From the NCBI GenBank assembly GCA_017654935.2, contig CM065693.1, forward strand, positions 14,846,769 to 14,910,768: a stretch of 64,000 bases of DNA, read 5' to 3'. Below are positions 19,275 to 30,768 of this stretch, one piece after another. The notes below the pieces were generated by a model. That model was not told where the DNA came from and searched no databases. It saw only the letters and a program-made list of their open reading frames with translations. The position numbers and the translations under genes are program-made. The stretch's first letter is position 1. Each line of letters opens with the position of its first letter. Origin of the DNA: Phymorhynchus buccinoides (lineage: Eukaryota > Mollusca > Gastropoda > Neogastropoda > Raphitomidae).

Positions 19275-20400
19275 AAAAGAGAATTTCGGTATGAAAATTG
19301 TTTATGACATACCAGACTGTGCCACCATTAACTACGATATCCACCATCTAGCTTTGTGTCACCCAGATGGGCTGAAGAGAAATTTGAGATAATATCGAAA
19401 AATCGCCAAAAAATGTATGAACGTTTGGCTTCTTTTACTACTTGTGAATAATATATCCATCCTCTGTGTTAGAAAACTGAACAAGGTCAACAGAAAACGG
19501 TCTGGTGGTGGTTTGTTCGTTTGAGGTGATGGTGTCTAATTCTCAGCACTGTTTTTTAGTGTATTTTCACGTGGCCGGTTAAACCGTTTCCTGACACTGT
19601 AACCCAACATCGATTTATTCCTGACATTAATCACGTTGTCAGGGCCCTCAATCGTCCCGCAAAACAAAGGGTCCCAGGGACTCCTTCACTTACAGTATAG
19701 AGGGTCCTAGAGGCGGGATAGAGGGTCCCAGTGGCATAGCGAATGCTAAAAAGAATTTTTCTAGTGCATCCCTGGGACCCCCTGCACATTCGTTTAGAGG
19801 GTCCTTTAGAATTTTAGTGCTTCATAGACCTCCAAATGGGGGTCCCTTGGTGTCAATAGTATTTCTTCCTTACATTGCTATCATTCCTTACAGAACAAAA
19901 CTGGAGAGAGAAGGACTGGTTTGAATCCTGTCAAACTAAATGTGCAGACGTCTCCGCATATTACAACACACCCACACACACACCAACCCCGAACCCATAA
20001 TCTCTTCAAGGAAGTAAAAACGTTGGTGACAGCAGGATCTTTGTAAGGCTCGGTGTACATCTCGTGTCCTGGCTAATACAAAGCATCTGTTTTGTTTCAG
20101 TCTGTGGTTTTTTCTCACACCTGCTGCCATGTCATTCACACCGACTGGCGTGCGTTGTGTACGCATTTGGTCCGCTGTCGCCCATGTTGTTTGGGTCTTG
20201 GGGCAGGGAGACCAAAAGGAGCAGACCTGCTTGTGTGTATAACCTGTCGGCAAGTCAAAAGTAACGAGGCGTGTGCTACCTTTCACACGATCGATTGTCA
20301 AACATGCTGGGTCCTCGGTAGAACACAGATGGACACCGAGCACAACGTGGGGAACTATCCTTGTTGGTGGGGGGGGGGGACGGATCCTTGATCCTCGATG
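19275..20400 (+). other. Two exon-like segments of unknown gene (weak)
   Basis: At 19275 TTTTTTTCCTCAG is followed by an open frame of about 38 codons (KIVYDIPDCATINYDIHHL and so on) to TAA. At 20098 TTTTGTTTCAG is followed by about 95 open codons with many Cys/His residues (HTCCHVIHTDW, CTHLVRCRPCC, LLVCITCRQV, ACATFHTIDCQTCW), spaced somewhat like a zinc-binding module but matching no family I can name. No donors or matching phases link them. They may be a decayed gene or chance. Confidence 0.25.
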
Positions 20401-20949
20401 AGGGTCTACTCTTATCAACACAGATGGTACACTAAATCAACGCGTTTAAAACTGTGAACTTTGTGACTTGTCGCTGAGATAAACGGATGGCTTGAATGAA
20501 GAAAAAAAAGTATATCATTTGCTTATTGAATGTTCCAGGTTTTTTCTGGAAATACATTTTTGACTTTGACTTTGAGCTGAATGAGTAAATTAATTGGAAA
20601 CACTTTGAAGCAGTCTATACCCAAGACTCCGTAAGGGACGATCCGTTGATACTTAGCAGATCAGAGGACAACTTCTCTTGGATTGTGTGAACTGGTGGTA
20701 TGACTATCTTGTGCAGGAAACATCATGCTCCAAGTTTAGAGCAAAGCAATGGGGAATTCCAGAAGCATCGGGACTTTCCCGGTATTGCAGTACCTCCAGG
20801 ATCGATCCACTGTCTGCACCAATGCCTCCTATGTACCTGGTTCAAGGCGGAGGACATTAACCACATTTTCCAGGGGAAATGCTCCGATAATGTAATGTCC
20901 TTAAATTGTGTACCATTCCACTCAAAGCACTTCACACTACTGTGTTCAA

Positions 20950-21165
20950 TAGGTGAAGACGGGGTAAAAAGCCCATGGGCGGGTAAGAAGCCCGTGCCAA
21001 TTATCTCATGAAATAAAGAAAATTTCAGTCAAATTTGCCCATGAGACGAATGCTAAACATTAACACTCGTCTCATGGGCAAAATGTGACTGAATTGTTCT
21101 TTATTTCATGAGTTAATTGGCATGGGCTTCTTACCCGCCCATGGGCTTTTTACCCCGTCTTCACC
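20950..21165. mobile_element. Palindromic MITE, family A
   Basis: Near-perfect foldback: GGTGAAGACGGGGTAAAAAG at the left, mirrored at the right (CTTTTTACCCCGTCTTCACC). Arms continue through GGCGGGTAAGAAGCCC and CATGAGACGA, with a short loop around CTAAACATTAACACTC. Left-flanking TA. Other copies: 25306, 42272 and 45548. TA flanks suggest a Tc1/mariner-type origin (inference). Confidence 0.85.
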
Positions 21166-21806
21166 GAACAGCATTGGAGACAACTCGACTCTGCCGCTTT
21201 GTATGAAAAAACTAATAATATATGAAATATTTGATATGATTCTATATTATATTATGTATAAACACGAGAACATTTTTGTGTGTGCAATGTGTGCGTGTTT
21301 TCTTTAACATTATAATAACTTTTATTCATTCATGTGAGTTTACGAACTACGAACGTGTTTTTGGAGTGTATATGTGGTATTTGGTTTCGACTTTTGTTTC
21401 AGAAACACTCTTCTGGGAGTGCATCAGTTATATCACACGCGATATAAAATCTTTGGATTCTCTTGATGTTATGGTTCTAGTCACAGTTAGATGCCGTAAA
21501 CCAATCATTTCATGTATGGAAAGAACGTAGCACCGTTGGTGAAACGTATATTTCACACGGGACATGTTTGTTGTTAAATATAGGCTTGATGTGACGATGT
21601 CATTGTTTAATTAATGAGGCGGTTAATTTCTTCTTTTTCATTAACCGGTTGTCGTTTTTATTGATGAATAATTCCATTTTATGTGATGCGAGTAACACAA
21701 TGAAGGGTTTAGTGAAGTATCAGTTTGGTCCTACATATTACTACAGTACTCCGTAAAGTTTGTTGAAAGATAATGAGGGGATTGTGAGATGATGCGCCCT
21801 TTTACA

Positions 21807-21810
<4 letters not shown>

Positions 21811-21865
<55 letters not shown>

Positions 21866-21894
21866 TGCACACACACACACACACACACACACAT

Positions 21895-21965
<71 letters not shown>

Positions 21966-22062
21966 AATGCTCATATACACATGCGCACACATACACACAC
22001 ACACGCGCACACACACACACACACACACATGGATGCTCATATACACATGCGCACACACACAC

Positions 22063-22135
<73 letters not shown>

Positions 22136-22195
22136 ACACTTTTTTGGGGGGTCTAAGATCACTGTAAGGTGGATAGACGTTAAATTAAAGAAATA

Positions 22196-22233
<38 letters not shown>

Positions 22234-22270
22234 ACACAAAACACACTCACACACACACACACACACAAGT
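21811..22270. repeat. (CA)n microsatellite
   Basis: Two long CA tracts (21811-22137 and 22199-22266) with an imperfect duplicated insert (GCTCATATACACATGCGCAC), separated by about 60 bases of unique DNA. The many open frames are artefacts. Confidence 0.95.
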
Positions 22271-22508
22271 ACGCACGCATTCGCATATAATGCACACGCG
22301 AACACTCAAACAAACAAAACCCTCATAAACACACACGCTTGTACGCGCGCGAACATGCCCAACCAAGGTGTCTGTCGTAGTAACAAACTACCCTCTTATC
22401 TGTCATCCTATATGTATAATGTGGTTTGTAACTTGCCTTCATTCATCTGTGTCTGACCCCAAGCCAAATGCTATGAATTGTCATTGTTCCATATTTATGA
22501 TTATAGCT

Positions 22509-22741
22509 CGATGGCTTGGAGTTAAAACGGACTATCTTTAGATAATTGACATATTATTGAACTTAGTACGAAAACTAATAACTTGTATTATATATAAAAA
22601 AGACTGCATAAATATAAAAAGCATAACCCCCTTTATATATTTCTGCAGTCATTGTTTGATACAAGTTATTAGTTTTTGTAATAAGTTCAATAATACGTCA
22701 ATGGACTATCTAAAGATAGTCCGTTTTGACTCCAAGCCATA
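22509..22741. mobile_element. Palindromic MITE, family B
   Basis: ATGGCTTGGAGTTAAAACGG plus ACTATCTTTAGATA at the left, mirrored as TATCTAAAGATAGTCCG and TTTTGACTCCAAGCCAT at the right. Arms extend through TTATTGAACTTAGTACG. Second copy at 47635-47860. Confidence 0.8.
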
Positions 22742-22794
22742 ATTTATTATGTGTCGATACTAATTATTATTATTGTGTCACATATGATCGACGT

Positions 22795-23425
22795 CAGGGC
22801 CTGTATTCACATTGAGTTAGCTTGAGACGTATCATCACAATACATTAGAAGAAGTCCTATTAAACCCTGCTACTTAACTCTTCTAGAGCCCTGTATTTAT
22901 ATTTTACGTTATTGGCTGCCCGTTGCATCTCAACTGACAAGAGTGGAGTATCTTTTTTTCGAATGCGCATGCTTTACATAACCCTTTCAACGCCAGTAAT
23001 TTTTCTGCAAAAACTTTCCATTAAATTTACCTGGGTATAGGAAAGATTACATCTGCAATACTGAGGATTCCTCTGTGACATCCGTAAAATAACGCCTATC
23101 CTTACCTCCCAGAATTAAGAACATAAGGTCATTGAATAACAGACCCTCTTTTGATGCCTTTTAGTGACATGAGTGTTACATCATTGTGGTGCCAAGAGGC
23201 GACAGTGGCGATAAAATGGTTTTTAACGGAAGAAACAGTGACATAGGCGTTACAAATAGACAATCGCGTGGCAGGGTGCCTGGCAATGAATGTCTTTGCA
23301 TTTGGTGGGAGTGTAGAGTGATGTCTCGGACAAAAGTATTCGCCCATGGTGCTAGAAGAGCTACAATGACTTCTATGATGCCATGATACTAAGTCTCATA
23401 CTATCTCCACGTGAATACAGGCCCT
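22795..23425. mobile_element. Inverted-repeat element, family C, with nested MITE
   Basis: CAGGGCCTGTATTCACATTG at the left and GTGAATACAGGCCCTG at the right. The short relative at 59554-59689 has the same ends. The piggyBac-like MITE at 22979-23226 lies inside, so this element is the older of the two. No 8-bp target duplication is evident. Confidence 0.65.
22979..23226 (-). mobile_element. TTAA-type MITE (family 1), nested and degraded
   Basis: ATAACCCTTTCAACGCCAG at one end and GTGGCGATAAAATGG at the other. Internal family motifs (AAATTTACCTGGGTA, TTGATGCCTTTTAGTGACAT) are present in inverted order. Ends are more diverged than those in the Ig gene. Confidence 0.75.
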
Positions 23426-23599
23426 GGTGTCCTCTGCGTTTTACATCTATTGCTAATTGTTGTTTCTTTTTTGTCGGTTCTCATAACGCCTCAAAAGGCT
23501 CTATGGACATCCAAAAACAAAATATTGAATCATATCTTCGGGCAGTGGTTGGATGCCTGCCGCATGCCTCCATACGGGGAGCTGGACGACCCCCGCCCC

Positions 23600-23952
23600 C
23601 CTCCATGAGTCTCCCCGTGGGGATACCGGGGGGGGGGGGGTCTTTCGTAAAAATAGTTCCCCCACCTTCTGGAAGTTCTGTGCTTGAAACTTCCCCTACT
23701 CTGCCACTTTATGTGACTCTGCCTTTTCCCTTTGCTTTCTGTCATCTACTGGTACTATAGTTCTGACTTATCGGCCCATTCTCCTACCTTTTTTCAAAGA
23801 TATCCTCCAAATATTTGTTTCTCCTTGAGCTCCTCCAAAATCGGAATGTGTCGGCTGTACGCAGCGGGGAGACCAGTGAAAACTGAAAACCGGACACACA
23901 CGTACCTTATCCATTATGGCCATATGGCCTGGGAACGCAGAAGAAGAAGGAT
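23600..23952 (+). repeat. SINE-like dispersed repeat, copy 4
   Basis: Head CCCCGTGGGGATACCGGGGG, body CCACCTTCTGGAAGTTCTG and CTCCTTGAGCTCCTCC, and tail GGGAACGCAGAAGAAGAAGG. The GAA-type tail at the 3' end is clearest here. Confidence 0.75.
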
Positions 23953-24694
23953 GATATCTTGTTAATCTTTTTGTCTCGTTGTTATGCCTTGTTGACTAAT
24001 TGTTAACAATTGCTAATGGTTACACAAATTGTTACTAGTGATTGGTCATGAATTTGTATGTTTATGTAAGTTGATTCTTCCAACGTTTTTTGTTGTTCTT
24101 TTTCTTCTTGTTCTCTTTTTATTCATGCATTCATTCATGCATTCATTCATTCGTTCGTTCAATCATTGTTTCTTTCGTTAGTTCATTCTTTCTTTCTCGT
24201 TCGTCATTACCACAACAATCCTCACGTTGTTGTCATCATCACCATCTGCATCATCATCATCATCATCTTCGTCACTTGCTAGCTTGACACAAATGACATC
24301 ACTACTAAATCATTCTTCTTCATCATCACAGTTCAAGAGTCATGATCGTTCCCTGACAGTGAAAATGTATTTTGTGCACGGAGTACTGGAAATTTGATAT
24401 TATTATGCACATACGTAAGTAACTAGACTATGTCTATCGATGTGATAATGATCATGAACATCAAAGTGTTCTTCTAGCATGCACTTTTTCCATCTACATC
24501 AATCCTGCACCTTCTGTTGTTTTCTTTATATATATGTGCGCCGTCACTCTTGCTAAAATCACAGCGCATAGGTTCTAAATATCAATACGTGTTTTTGTTT
24601 GTTTGTTTGTTTTTCAATTGTGATAATTTCAATGTGATCAACGTGAACGTCTTACCCAACCATGCTTTGGACTTTTCTGTCCTTCTTTTAACAC

Positions 24695-24974
24695 TCGGTT
24701 TTCTTCTTCTTCTTCTTCTTCTTCTTCTTCTTCTTCTTCTTCTTCAGTTTGTCTTATCATACTACTACTGCTGCTGCTACTACTACTACTACTACTACTA
24801 CTATTACTACTACTACTATTACTACTACTACTACTACTACTACTGCTATTGTTACTACTATTTCTTCTTCTTCTCCTCCTCCTCCTCCTCATCGTCATCT
24901 TGTTGCTGTTCTTATTTTTCTTCTTCTTCTTCTTCTTCTTCTCTGTCTTCTCTTCTCTCTTCGTTTCTGCCCCA

Positions 24975-25031
<57 letters not shown>

Positions 25032-25040
25032 TCTCTCTCA

Positions 25041-25077
<37 letters not shown>

Positions 25078-25165
25078 CACACTTACACACACACACACAC
25101 ACACTTACACACCACACACACACACACTATACACACACACACAGACTCACTGACTCACTCACATA
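24695..25165. repeat. Compound microsatellite CTT-TAC-CTT-CT-CA
   Basis: Successive (CTT)n, (TAC)n, (CTT)n, (CT)n and (CA)n tracts within 470 bases. All long open frames here are low-complexity artefacts. Confidence 0.95.
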
Positions 25166-25305
25166 CACACCTAGTAAGTAGTCTTCTTTAGATTTCGAGA
25201 GAATAAGTTCAGGTGACTAAGTGCTTAAGGCACGAAACGTTGTAGTTTTCCCTCTCACAGGTACCTTGTTTTCTCTACACACCATTCTTACGTTGCTCCA
25301 AAAGG

Positions 25306-25525
25306 TAGGGGAAGACCATGGGCGGGTAAGAAGCCCATGCCAATTATCTCATGAAATGAAGAAAATTTCAGTCAAATTTGCCCATGAAACGAATGCTAAA
25401 CATTAACACTCGTCTCATGGGCAAAATTTGACTGAAAATTCCTTTTATTTCATGATTGTTTATTTCATGAGATAATTGACATGGGCTTCTTACCCGCCAT
25501 GGGCTTTTTACCCCGTCTTATCCTA
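25306..25525. mobile_element. Palindromic MITE, family A (copy 2)
   Basis: TAGGGGAAGAC joins directly to CATGGGCGGGTAAGAAG, a ~13-base deletion relative to the other copies' left arm. The right end has TTTTTACCCCGTCTTATCC then TA. Otherwise the foldback is intact. Confidence 0.8.
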
Positions 25526-25529
25526 GGCC

Positions 25530-26345
25530 TATTGCAGTCATTGTTTTCATCTTCAGGTTAAACAGTTTCACTTCAACATAAAAGTATCCTGAAAACGCAC
25601 GTCACGATTTCTCTTACAAGAACGATTGCACGCGCGTCTACCATTACTCACAGTACAATCTAAGTCTAAGGTCACTGTACTACTATCATGTCGATGATGT
25701 CTATAGCATTATAATGTTTTCACGCAATCACCCATATACCTACCTGCTGTGGTTTAGTTTTTCTTGCATGATTTTTTGAAATTTACTGTTCACGATTATC
25801 ACGACGATTTTCATGAACAATGTTTTTTGAAGATTTACATCAATCAGTTTATAGATGTTCTGTTGAAATTAAAAGAATCCTTGTGTTGCATATATCATCA
25901 CTATATAATTATATGATCACTACTATAGTCCATAATACGATTCACAGTCGTAATGAAAATGTCAGTGCGTTTTGTTCTGATTGATGTGCATGGGTTGTTG
26001 TTTTTAATCATTATTACAAACATCAGTCCCCTCCCCCTCCTCACCCCTTTCTATTATCTAAAAACAAAATGGTTGAGGGTTATTAATTTCTACCAAGTAA
26101 TCTGGCTTCGGTGGGTTTTTTTGGGGGGGTTTTAAAATTATTACAATAAAGTGTCATCAAGCATTTGTAAGTTGTCTTTCTATGAGTTTGTCTTTCACTG
26201 CACTTTGCGCGAGTGTTTTAGTCTTTGTTTTCTTTTGTTTTTGTTTTGGGGGAGGGAGGTTGTCTGTCCTTTAATTTATTTCTAAACTGCTGTTTGTTTC
26301 GACATTCTACTTATTGTTTTTTTGGTTTGGGTTTTACTTTTTAGT
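25530..26345. other. No gene seen
   Basis: AT-rich sequence with short T/G runs. No exon-like or repeat feature that I can support. Confidence 0.6.
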
Positions 26346-26352
26346 TATAGAA

Positions 26353-26530
26353 CAGTGGAACCTCCATTATAAGACCTTCAAAAATAATCCAAAATGAGGT
26401 CGTAAATGGGAGGGAGTTGTATAAGGGAGGTAATTTTAATACTTACAAATAAGGGTAATGTCTCAGAGAAGTAGGTCTTAAACGGGAGGGAGTCTTATAA
26501 TGGGCGGTCTTATAAGGGAGGTTCCACTGT
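26353..26530. mobile_element. pogo/Tigger-like MITE
   Basis: CAGTGGAACCTCCATTATAA at the left, TTATAAGGGAGGTTCCACTG at the right, with several internal TTATAA and GGGAGG motifs. TA follows the right end; the left flank is AA. Confidence 0.7.
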
Positions 26531-27035
26531 AGTAGTGTTTCATCATCGACATTTATAAATCCGAAACTTTTTTTTTTTCAACCTCAATATTTATCAAGAA
26601 TTGTCTTTTTGTGCGACACGTTCAGACACAAACTGTGTTTTGGGGTTGATGCACTAGCGTCTCTCTGTGTTGATTTGTTTGTATATATATATATATATGT
26701 ATGTCGTTTTGTCTGTCTTGTCTGTTTCTTTGATTATCTGTCTTTGTGTCTGTCTCTTCCAACGGGGAGGAAAATAAAGTCCATCTTCCTGCACTGACCG
26801 TGTTTCTGTTGTCAGAATGGCAAGTGTCAAAGTCAAAGTCAATTTGGGGTTTGTCAGATGAAACATTGAATAAGCAATAATGGTTTGCTTTTTTATATCA
26901 AGCCATCTGTAACACAACAATTAAAGAAGGAAATAAACATGGGGGAAAAAAAACAATGGAAAAAAAACCCACCCAAACAAAACATACAAAAAAGCATTAA
27001 TAAGTTCATGCACGCACACACCCGAGTACTCGTAT

Positions 27036-27037
27036 GC

Positions 27038-27124
<87 letters not shown>

Positions 27125-27322
27125 AGCAGACAAGCATCTACATGCTCAAATAGTGTGTGTGTGTGTGCGTGCGTGCATGTGTGTATGTACGCGTGTGTAT
27201 GTGTGTGTGATATTTTACACAAGCATCGAACATAGTGCGTGCGTGTATGTACGCGTGTGTATGTGTGTGTGTGATATTTTACACAAGCATCGAACATGCG
27301 TATATATATTTTTTCACTGTAA

Positions 27323-27376
<54 letters not shown>
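27036..27376. repeat. (CT)n, GT-rich duplicated segment and (AT)n
   Basis: (CT)n at 27038-27120. A ~66-bp duplicated GT-rich block (GTGCGTGCGTG, then ATTTTACACAAGCATCGAAC) at about 27155-27300, and (TA)n at 27322-27375. Confidence 0.9.
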
Positions 27377-27377
<1 letters not shown>

Positions 27378-28194
27378 TCTATGCCCAATTAGGACATGTA
27401 GATATCCAACAAAGCAAATAAGTACACATACACACATTCTCCGCACGCGCAAGCAAACAGGCACGCGGGTGCAAACCATTCACATACGCAAACACACTCT
27501 TATAGATAAATGTAAGCAAGCGCAGTGCACGCGCACAAACACACACACACATTCACATACACGCAAACATGCACGCACTCGCGCAAGCGATTGCAACATC
27601 GAAAATACTATCCAGTATAGTTTATTCGTACCGATATTGTACCAAATAACAGTGAAATCAAAATGGATTCTTACAACAAAAGGCGCGTACACAGTGAACA
27701 AACAGCATGCAAAACTAACGGTTACAACCAGAGTACTACATCTTCAACGGGAGCATGTAACCGACAAACAAACATCATAAAAAAACATTTATAAGGAAAC
27801 TATACACAACACATAAAGAAACGCTAAATAATAAGGTTAATAAACTGAAAGTCTAAACATAAGTGCAACGATTACAGCAGTAGACAAAGGAAAAAAACGC
27901 TGATCTAAACAGGTTGTTTTGTCCTTTTTATTATGAAAACCCCCACAACGTTTCAATGAATATCCTCGTTGTCAAGTGAAAATAAAAGAAAGTACAGCAA
28001 AGATCAGAGACTGAAATAGCAAAAAGAAAGGACTGAGCAGATTTCAAAATAAATGTGAGGCCTGGTAAAAACAATATATAGTGAGCACATACTAACGTCA
28101 AAACTAACATAGCGACCAACACCTTCTTGGGACATGCAATGACAAAAAGACAAAGCTGAGTTGGTATTCGTTTTGATTAAAACACCCACACGCA

Positions 28195-28262
28195 TGCACA
28201 CACACACACACACACACACACATACGCACGCGCACACATACACACACACACACGCATGCATA
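28195..28262. repeat. (CA)n microsatellite
   Basis: CA repeats with CGCGCACA variants and a terminal GCATGCATACATGCATGC palindromic stretch. Confidence 0.9.
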
Positions 28263-28648
28263 CATGCATGCACATGTGGTTTTTTTCATATTAAAAATGA
28301 CAAAACAACCTGTTTAGTTCAGCGTTTTTTTATTTTGTGTATCTTGTCCTTCAGTGGTCATTTCTTTATTTTTTCGATTACAACAGTAGTTTTAAGAACA
28401 AAATGAAAAGGCGATTACATACTAATAAAAAGCCTAGCCAAATGAACAACACAGGCTGGTGATAGGCTACCACAAGAAACGTTAAACATTCATGAAATCT
28501 AACCCTTGAAGCAAGTTTCAAGGCATGCCCTTTTACTCCAGAAGGAAGCTGTCTCTCAATCGCATAGAAAACGATATTTATCATTTTCTTAATTATTTGA
28601 GATTCACAAAAACAATCCAACTGCTATTGATAGTATGATGTTTAAGAA

Positions 28649-28661
28649 GTAAAGGTCAAGA

Positions 28662-28694
<33 letters not shown>

Positions 28695-29066
28695 CTACCT
28701 ATGTCGGTGAATTCTATTTTTCCGTTATTGCCTTTCTTACCATACATAAAGCTGTATTTTAGGAACATTTTTAGCTAATAACCTTTTTCGAATACTAACC
28801 CTAACCCTAACCCTACCCCCCACCCTATAAGACGGAAAAAACGCAACGAACCACAACTGTGACAAATCGCGGTGTACTGCAGTACATAGTGGGGGGTAGG
28901 GGTAGGTTTAGGGCTAGGGTTAGGGTTAGGGTTAGTATTCCAAAAAGGTTATTAGCTAAAAATGTTCCTAAAATACAGCTTTATGTATGGTAAGAAAGGC
29001 AAAAACGGTAAAATAGAATTAACCGAGAAATGCAGGGGGGGGGGGGGGGGCACATCTTTACCTTTG
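28649..29066. mobile_element. Large palindrome with telomere-like repeats
   Basis: The left arm starts AAAGGTCAAGATGTGCCCC, runs through a poly-C tract, TTACCATACATAAAGCTG and AGCTAATAACCTTTTT, then (CCCTAA)3. The right arm is its complement, ending in a poly-G tract and GGCACATCTTTACC. The centre (~90 bases) includes CTGCAGTACATAGTGGGGGG. The telomere-like motif is thus present as CCCTAA in one arm and TTAGGG in the other. A second copy lacking the outer arm is at 43686-43980. Confidence 0.85.
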
Positions 29067-29385
29067 CCTAATGTTTTAGCCATCTCAAATAATTAAACAA
29101 ATGTTAAACAATCTAGGCGATTTAGAGACGGTTTCCTTCTTGACTACTTGTTTGTGAATAAAGAAGAGTAACAAAAAGGTAATAGGCCTAAACAATGCGT
29201 CTGTGGCATGATCGAATCAATTAAAACCTTTTGGGTGAGTTATTAAACACAGAGATATAACGAGGGTAAGCTGTTCTTTGATGGCAAAAAAGAATACTAA
29301 GAAGTTGCAGAAATAATGTGACACGCAAACTACTGTTGACTCACTGACCCACCACGATTAAGTCCCTTGGTTTGTTTTTTAGGAA

Positions 29386-29545
29386 GCTGTGATCCACATG
29401 CAAATGCCCCCAACTTCAAATTGAGGCTGCTCTTTAAAATGCTTCGTTTTCAATTGGGGGCATTTGTATGAGAGTCAAACCTGGTTAAAACAAAATTTAT
29501 TTCCAGCCATAAGGGAAAACACGTGAAACCCGTGATTTTGATAAG
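29386..29545 (-). mobile_element. Fragment of TTAA-type MITE (family 2)
   Basis: GTGATCCACATGCAAATGCC, CCCCAACTTCAAATTGAGG and ACACGTGAAACCCGTGATTT match the inverted interior of 11914-12156. Terminal repeats are missing. Confidence 0.6.
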
Positions 29546-29549
29546 TGAT

Positions 29550-30440
29550 AGATTTGACGCTGTATAGTAAAGCAGGCGCCTGACGTGGGAAGGGGTGAGG
29601 CACACTTGTCATGTGCTAAACAATAGTATTGCGTGACAGGTAGGCCACACACTGTCACATCCTGCACACTGTTACACTTACATTGTATTGTAATGTTGTG
29701 TGAGTGTTGTTAAGGTTTTTTAGGGTAAATATTCCACTGAAACCCATATTCCTTGGTCTAGAAAGGGTACCGGACTACAAGGCGCATCTGATTTAAATTA
29801 TAAGGCCTTTAGTCAGTTTTCTACTAAAAACTGATCTTATTCAGCTTACTTTGATGTGCAGTCTATTTTTAGTAACATAGCATCTGATGATGTCAGTGTT
29901 ACAAAACTTGGTTTGGGTTAACTCACATGAACTCAAATGTTTGTGTATGAGTTAAGCAAGCATAGGATCTGGTAAAACCGACCTGTTATGTTTCCAAACC
30001 CCAGCTAGGCTTGTGTCAATGTTAGTTTAATCATGCTATTTATGTCATGCAGTGAGCTCCTTCCACTGTTGTGACTGTGTATTTCCTCATGTTGTTTAAC
30101 ATTGAGTGTTATGGCGCAAGGCCTACAATCATACTTAATCATTGTTATTTCTTGTTTATATTTATGCTTGTATATTTTGTATTGTTGCAGGATGTAATCT
30201 CTGCACTGTTTTCCTAGCTATCTTTCCTAATCATTGCTATAAATAAACAAAAGCAAACAACTGTCTGGTTTCCGCCTATATGTTCCTGGCCTGCATGGTG
30301 TGTGTGCCCATCAACACCCTCCAATCCTTATCCTGATCCTTATCCCTCATCAACTCCTCCTTATCCCAATCCTTACCCTTACCACCCCATCATATAAGTA
30401 AACTGCACTAAGAGTACATACGCTTTGGAAAAAACCGCCT
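29550..30440. other. No gene seen
   Basis: Unique AT-rich sequence. No convincing exon, repeat or palindrome. On the minus strand an AATAAA (30451-30446) could serve the Gly/Tyr-rich exon. Confidence 0.5.
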
Positions 30441-30451
30441 TCCATTTTATT

Positions 30452-30455
<4 letters not shown>

Positions 30456-30523
<68 letters not shown>
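30456..30523. repeat. (CA)n microsatellite
   Basis: Thirty-odd uninterrupted CA units. Confidence 0.95.
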
Positions 30524-30524
<1 letters not shown>

Positions 30525-30768
30525 AGAAATACACATCCTTCCTACCCTACCCTTTTAGACTTTTCTTATGGATAAAGAAACAACAAACATTGAGCGCATG
30601 GTTAAAACATAATCTGTGTTGATAAAATAAAGGAACATGAATGGCTGAGTAGAAATGGAAAAGTGAATAAACCGACTGCCCCAACGGTAATGTACCAAAA
30701 CATTGTTGTCTTCATTGTCATTTTTACCACTATCATCATCATCATCATCATCATTATCTTCAACATCA

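Noticed and set aside
28796..28945. Chromosome end
   Set aside because: TTAGGG-type units are few, occur in opposite orientations inside a palindrome, and are flanked by ordinary DNA on both sides.
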